DNA of 64,000 nt from UBA2336 sp964404445. GTDB taxonomy: Bacteria > Bacteroidota > Bacteroidia > Cytophagales > Cyclobacteriaceae. Under the pieces are notes generated by a model that saw only the letters and a list, made by a program, of their open reading frames with translations, made no database searches and had not been told where the DNA came from. Numbering within the stretch: the first letter of the stretch is position 1; each line of letters begins with the position of its first letter. The position numbers and the translations under genes are program-made. The DNA lies in assembly GCA_964404445.1 (NCBI GenBank), contig CAYOJW010000002.1:186001-250000 (forward strand). Direction: 5' to 3'. This document shows positions 62,579 through 64,000 of this stretch, one piece after another.

Positions 62579-62620
62579 AGTTTCCGGTTACCGGCAACCA
62601 GAAACCGGTAACCGGAAACT
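62579..62620. repeat. Perfect 16-bp inverted repeat between convergent genes
   Basis: AGTTTCCGGTTACCGG (62579-62594) and CCGGTAACCGGAAACT (62605-62620) are exactly complementary around a 10-nt loop made of similar words (CAACCAGAAA). It fills the gap between the aminotransferase stop and the M1 peptidase stop. It probably terminates both genes without a T tract. Confidence 0.75.
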
Positions 62621-62621
62621 C

Positions 62622-64000
62622 TTAGTTGCCCATCAAATTAAACGAATACACGTAATAATTCGGATCGACTTTCACCGTTGCCCCTTTCGCACTGAGTTTC
62701 TCTGGCTGATAATTTGTTGTAGGTTTTAACACCAGTTCCTTTCCGTCCACATTAATTTTTACTGGCATATCAAACGAATCGATGCAATTAGCCCAACGGT
62801 ACAAAAGCACATCGTCTTTTACCCAATACTGGAAAACCGGAACGCGCGTGTCGCGCAAATATTGGTTAAAGAACGCTGTTAGATTCAATCCGAGGCTTTT
62901 CGCCATATAATCTTCTACCTGTTGAGTGGTTACGGTTTGGTGATAGAATTCTTTATTTAATCCGCGAAGGGTTGCTTTCCATTTTTCATCATTGTTCGCT
63001 ACCTGACGCAGCGTGTGTAACAGGTTGGCTCCTTTACTGTACATATCCGAAGACCCTTCGGCATTCACATCATAATCGCCAATAATGGGTTTATCGTTGT
63101 TAATACCTAAGCGCTGGCCGCGAATGTATTCGGCACCAGCCTCTTTTCCGTAAAAGTATTCCACAAACAAACCTTCCGAATACGTTGTGAAACCTTCGTG
63201 TACCCACATATCGGCTATGTCTTTATAGGTAATGTTGTTGGCAAACCACTCATGCCCACTTTCGTGGATGATGATATAATCCCACTTTAACCCCCAACCG
63301 GTATAGCTGATGTCGTTGCCCAGATAACCTTTCAAATATTTGTTACCATACGTTACCGAGCTTTGATGTTCCATACCGAGGTACGGCACTTCTACCAGCT
63401 TATAGCTATCTTCATAAAACGGGTACGGACCAAACCAGTTTTCAAAAGCATCCATAGTGCGTGTGGCATCTTTAAAGTGTTCTTTCGCTTTCGCAAGATT
63501 TGATTTCAACACCCAGAAATCCATATCAAGCAAACCCTTTTCGCCTTTATATTTTTCTGAAAAATTAACGTAATCGCCAATGTTAATATTTACACCGTAA
63601 TTGTTGATGGGGTTTACCACCACCCAGGTAAATGTTTTGGTTTTGTTCTTTTCAACCTTTTGTTTTTTTAACCGGCCATTGGCCACGGCAATTAAATCGC
63701 CCGGTACGTTTACGTTGATGATCATACCGTTTTCGGGTTCGTCATACATGTGGTCTTTACACGGCCACCATAAACTGGCGCCAATGCCCTGGCACGATGT
63801 GGCGATAAAGTGCTTACCGTTTGCATCTTTTTCCCACGAAAAACCTCCGTCCCACGGTGCGCGCTTGGCTACTGTTGGTTTTCCTGAAAACTCGATGGTA
63901 AGCGAATTGGTAACCCCTGTTACCTGCGGCTTGACCAACGTAATAAAATGCGCGTTGCCTTCGTGCCGCACGGCTAACACCTGGCCGTCTTGCATTACTT
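62622..64000 (-). CDS. M1 family zinc metallopeptidase, cut by window edge
   Basis: At least 459 residues. The N-terminus lies beyond the right edge and the frame stays open there. Zinc motif HESGHEW, with the second zinc-binding glutamate 18 residues on in WVHEGFTTYSE, is diagnostic of gluzincin M1 aminopeptidases. Upstream QGIGASLWWPCKDHMYDEPE matches the conserved pre-domain, and GMEHQSSVTYGN corresponds to the GAMEN substrate-binding motif in changed form. Bacteroidota members are usually secreted or periplasmic; the signal peptide is outside the window. The C-terminus is complete (ends YSFNLMGN). Confidence 0.92.
   Translation of the reverse strand, partial: VMQDGQVLAVRHEGNAHFITLVKPQVTGVTNSLTIEFSGKPTVAKRAPWDGGFSWEKDANGKHFIATSCQGIGASLWWPCKDHMYDEPENGMIINVNVPGDLIAVANGRLKKQKVEKNKTKTFTWVVVNPINNYGVNINIGDYVNFSEKYKGEKGLLDMDFWVLKSNLAKAKEHFKDATRTMDAFENWFGPYPFYEDSYKLVEVPYLGMEHQSSVTYGNKYLKGYLGNDISYTGWGLKWDYIIIHESGHEWFANNITYKDIADMWVHEGFTTYSEGLFVEYFYGKEAGAEYIRGQRLGINNDKPIIGDYDVNAEGSSDMYSKGANLLHTLRQVANNDEKWKATLRGLNKEFYHQTVTTQQVEDYMAKSLGLNLTAFFNQYLRDTRVPVFQYWVKDDVLLYRWANCIDSFDMPVKINVDGKELVLKPTTNYQPEKLSAKGATVKVDPNYYVYSFNLMGN

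Overview
The window looks like chromosome of a member of the Bacteroidota, most likely order Cytophagales. The evidence is a fused lpxC-fabZ gene, a PorX-type (receiver plus PglZ) type IX secretion regulator, a TamL-like lipoprotein Omp85, DUF4296, DUF3822 and GH3-family genes, and promoters of the Bacteroidota form TTG-N19-21-TAnnTTTG. Coding density is high, short gene overlaps are common, and most of the sequence is housekeeping. I see no prophage, integrase, transposase gene, CRISPR array or rRNA. Genus is not resolved.

Layout. 1-5.7 kb: a lipoprotein cut by the left edge, an isolated degenerate receiver, a flavin-reductase/fumarylacetoacetase pair, an RsmF-like RNA methyltransferase and a DUF433/DUF5615 toxin-antitoxin pair. 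5.8-13.2 kb: valS, the overlapping porX-tsaE-ald operon and an HD phosphohydrolase. 13.2-17.3 kb: lipid A genes lpxD, lpxC/fabZ, lpxA and an ABC ATPase. 17.4-26.9 kb: a lipoprotein, mutS2 with DUF4296, a short Bat-type (DUF58/VWA) operon, LysE and GH3 genes, a YggS-type PLP protein and DUF423. 27-29.5 kb: DUF1573, NUDIX, DUF3822 and coaD. 29.7-38.5 kb: a 2061-residue alpha-2-macroglobulin lipoprotein, NUDIX, pyrE and an AT-rich secreted orphan. 38.8-43.8 kb: mlaEFD, a YdjM-like membrane protein and a phospholipase D-type synthase. 43.9-47.6 kb: a CHASE3 histidine kinase, an NtrC-type activator, a receiver and two small membrane proteins, one behind a sigma-54-like site. 47.6-56.7 kb: an anchored AsmA-like protein, TamB and TamL. 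56.7-64 kb: an AT-rich islet with a SUKH protein, tRNA-Glu, gapA, a J-domain/TPR protein, an NTF2-like protein, a class III aminotransferase and an M1 peptidase cut by the right edge.

How the genes fit together. Much of the window serves the cell envelope: lipid A synthesis, phospholipid handling (Mla, PLD, TamB/TamL), a surface protease trap (A2M) and the type IX secretion regulator. The most unusual non-coding feature is a set of intergenic, self-complementary repeats built from a few short degenerate words (GTTGTTAG/CTAACAAC, TTAGGACTTAGGG, TTTCCGGTTACCGG). They sit at the ends or starts of unrelated genes. A 21-bp CCGAGGAACGAGG-type sequence also occurs twice, and two terminators share a hairpin core.

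All functions are read from sequence motifs and memory of the families. No search or structure prediction was run.
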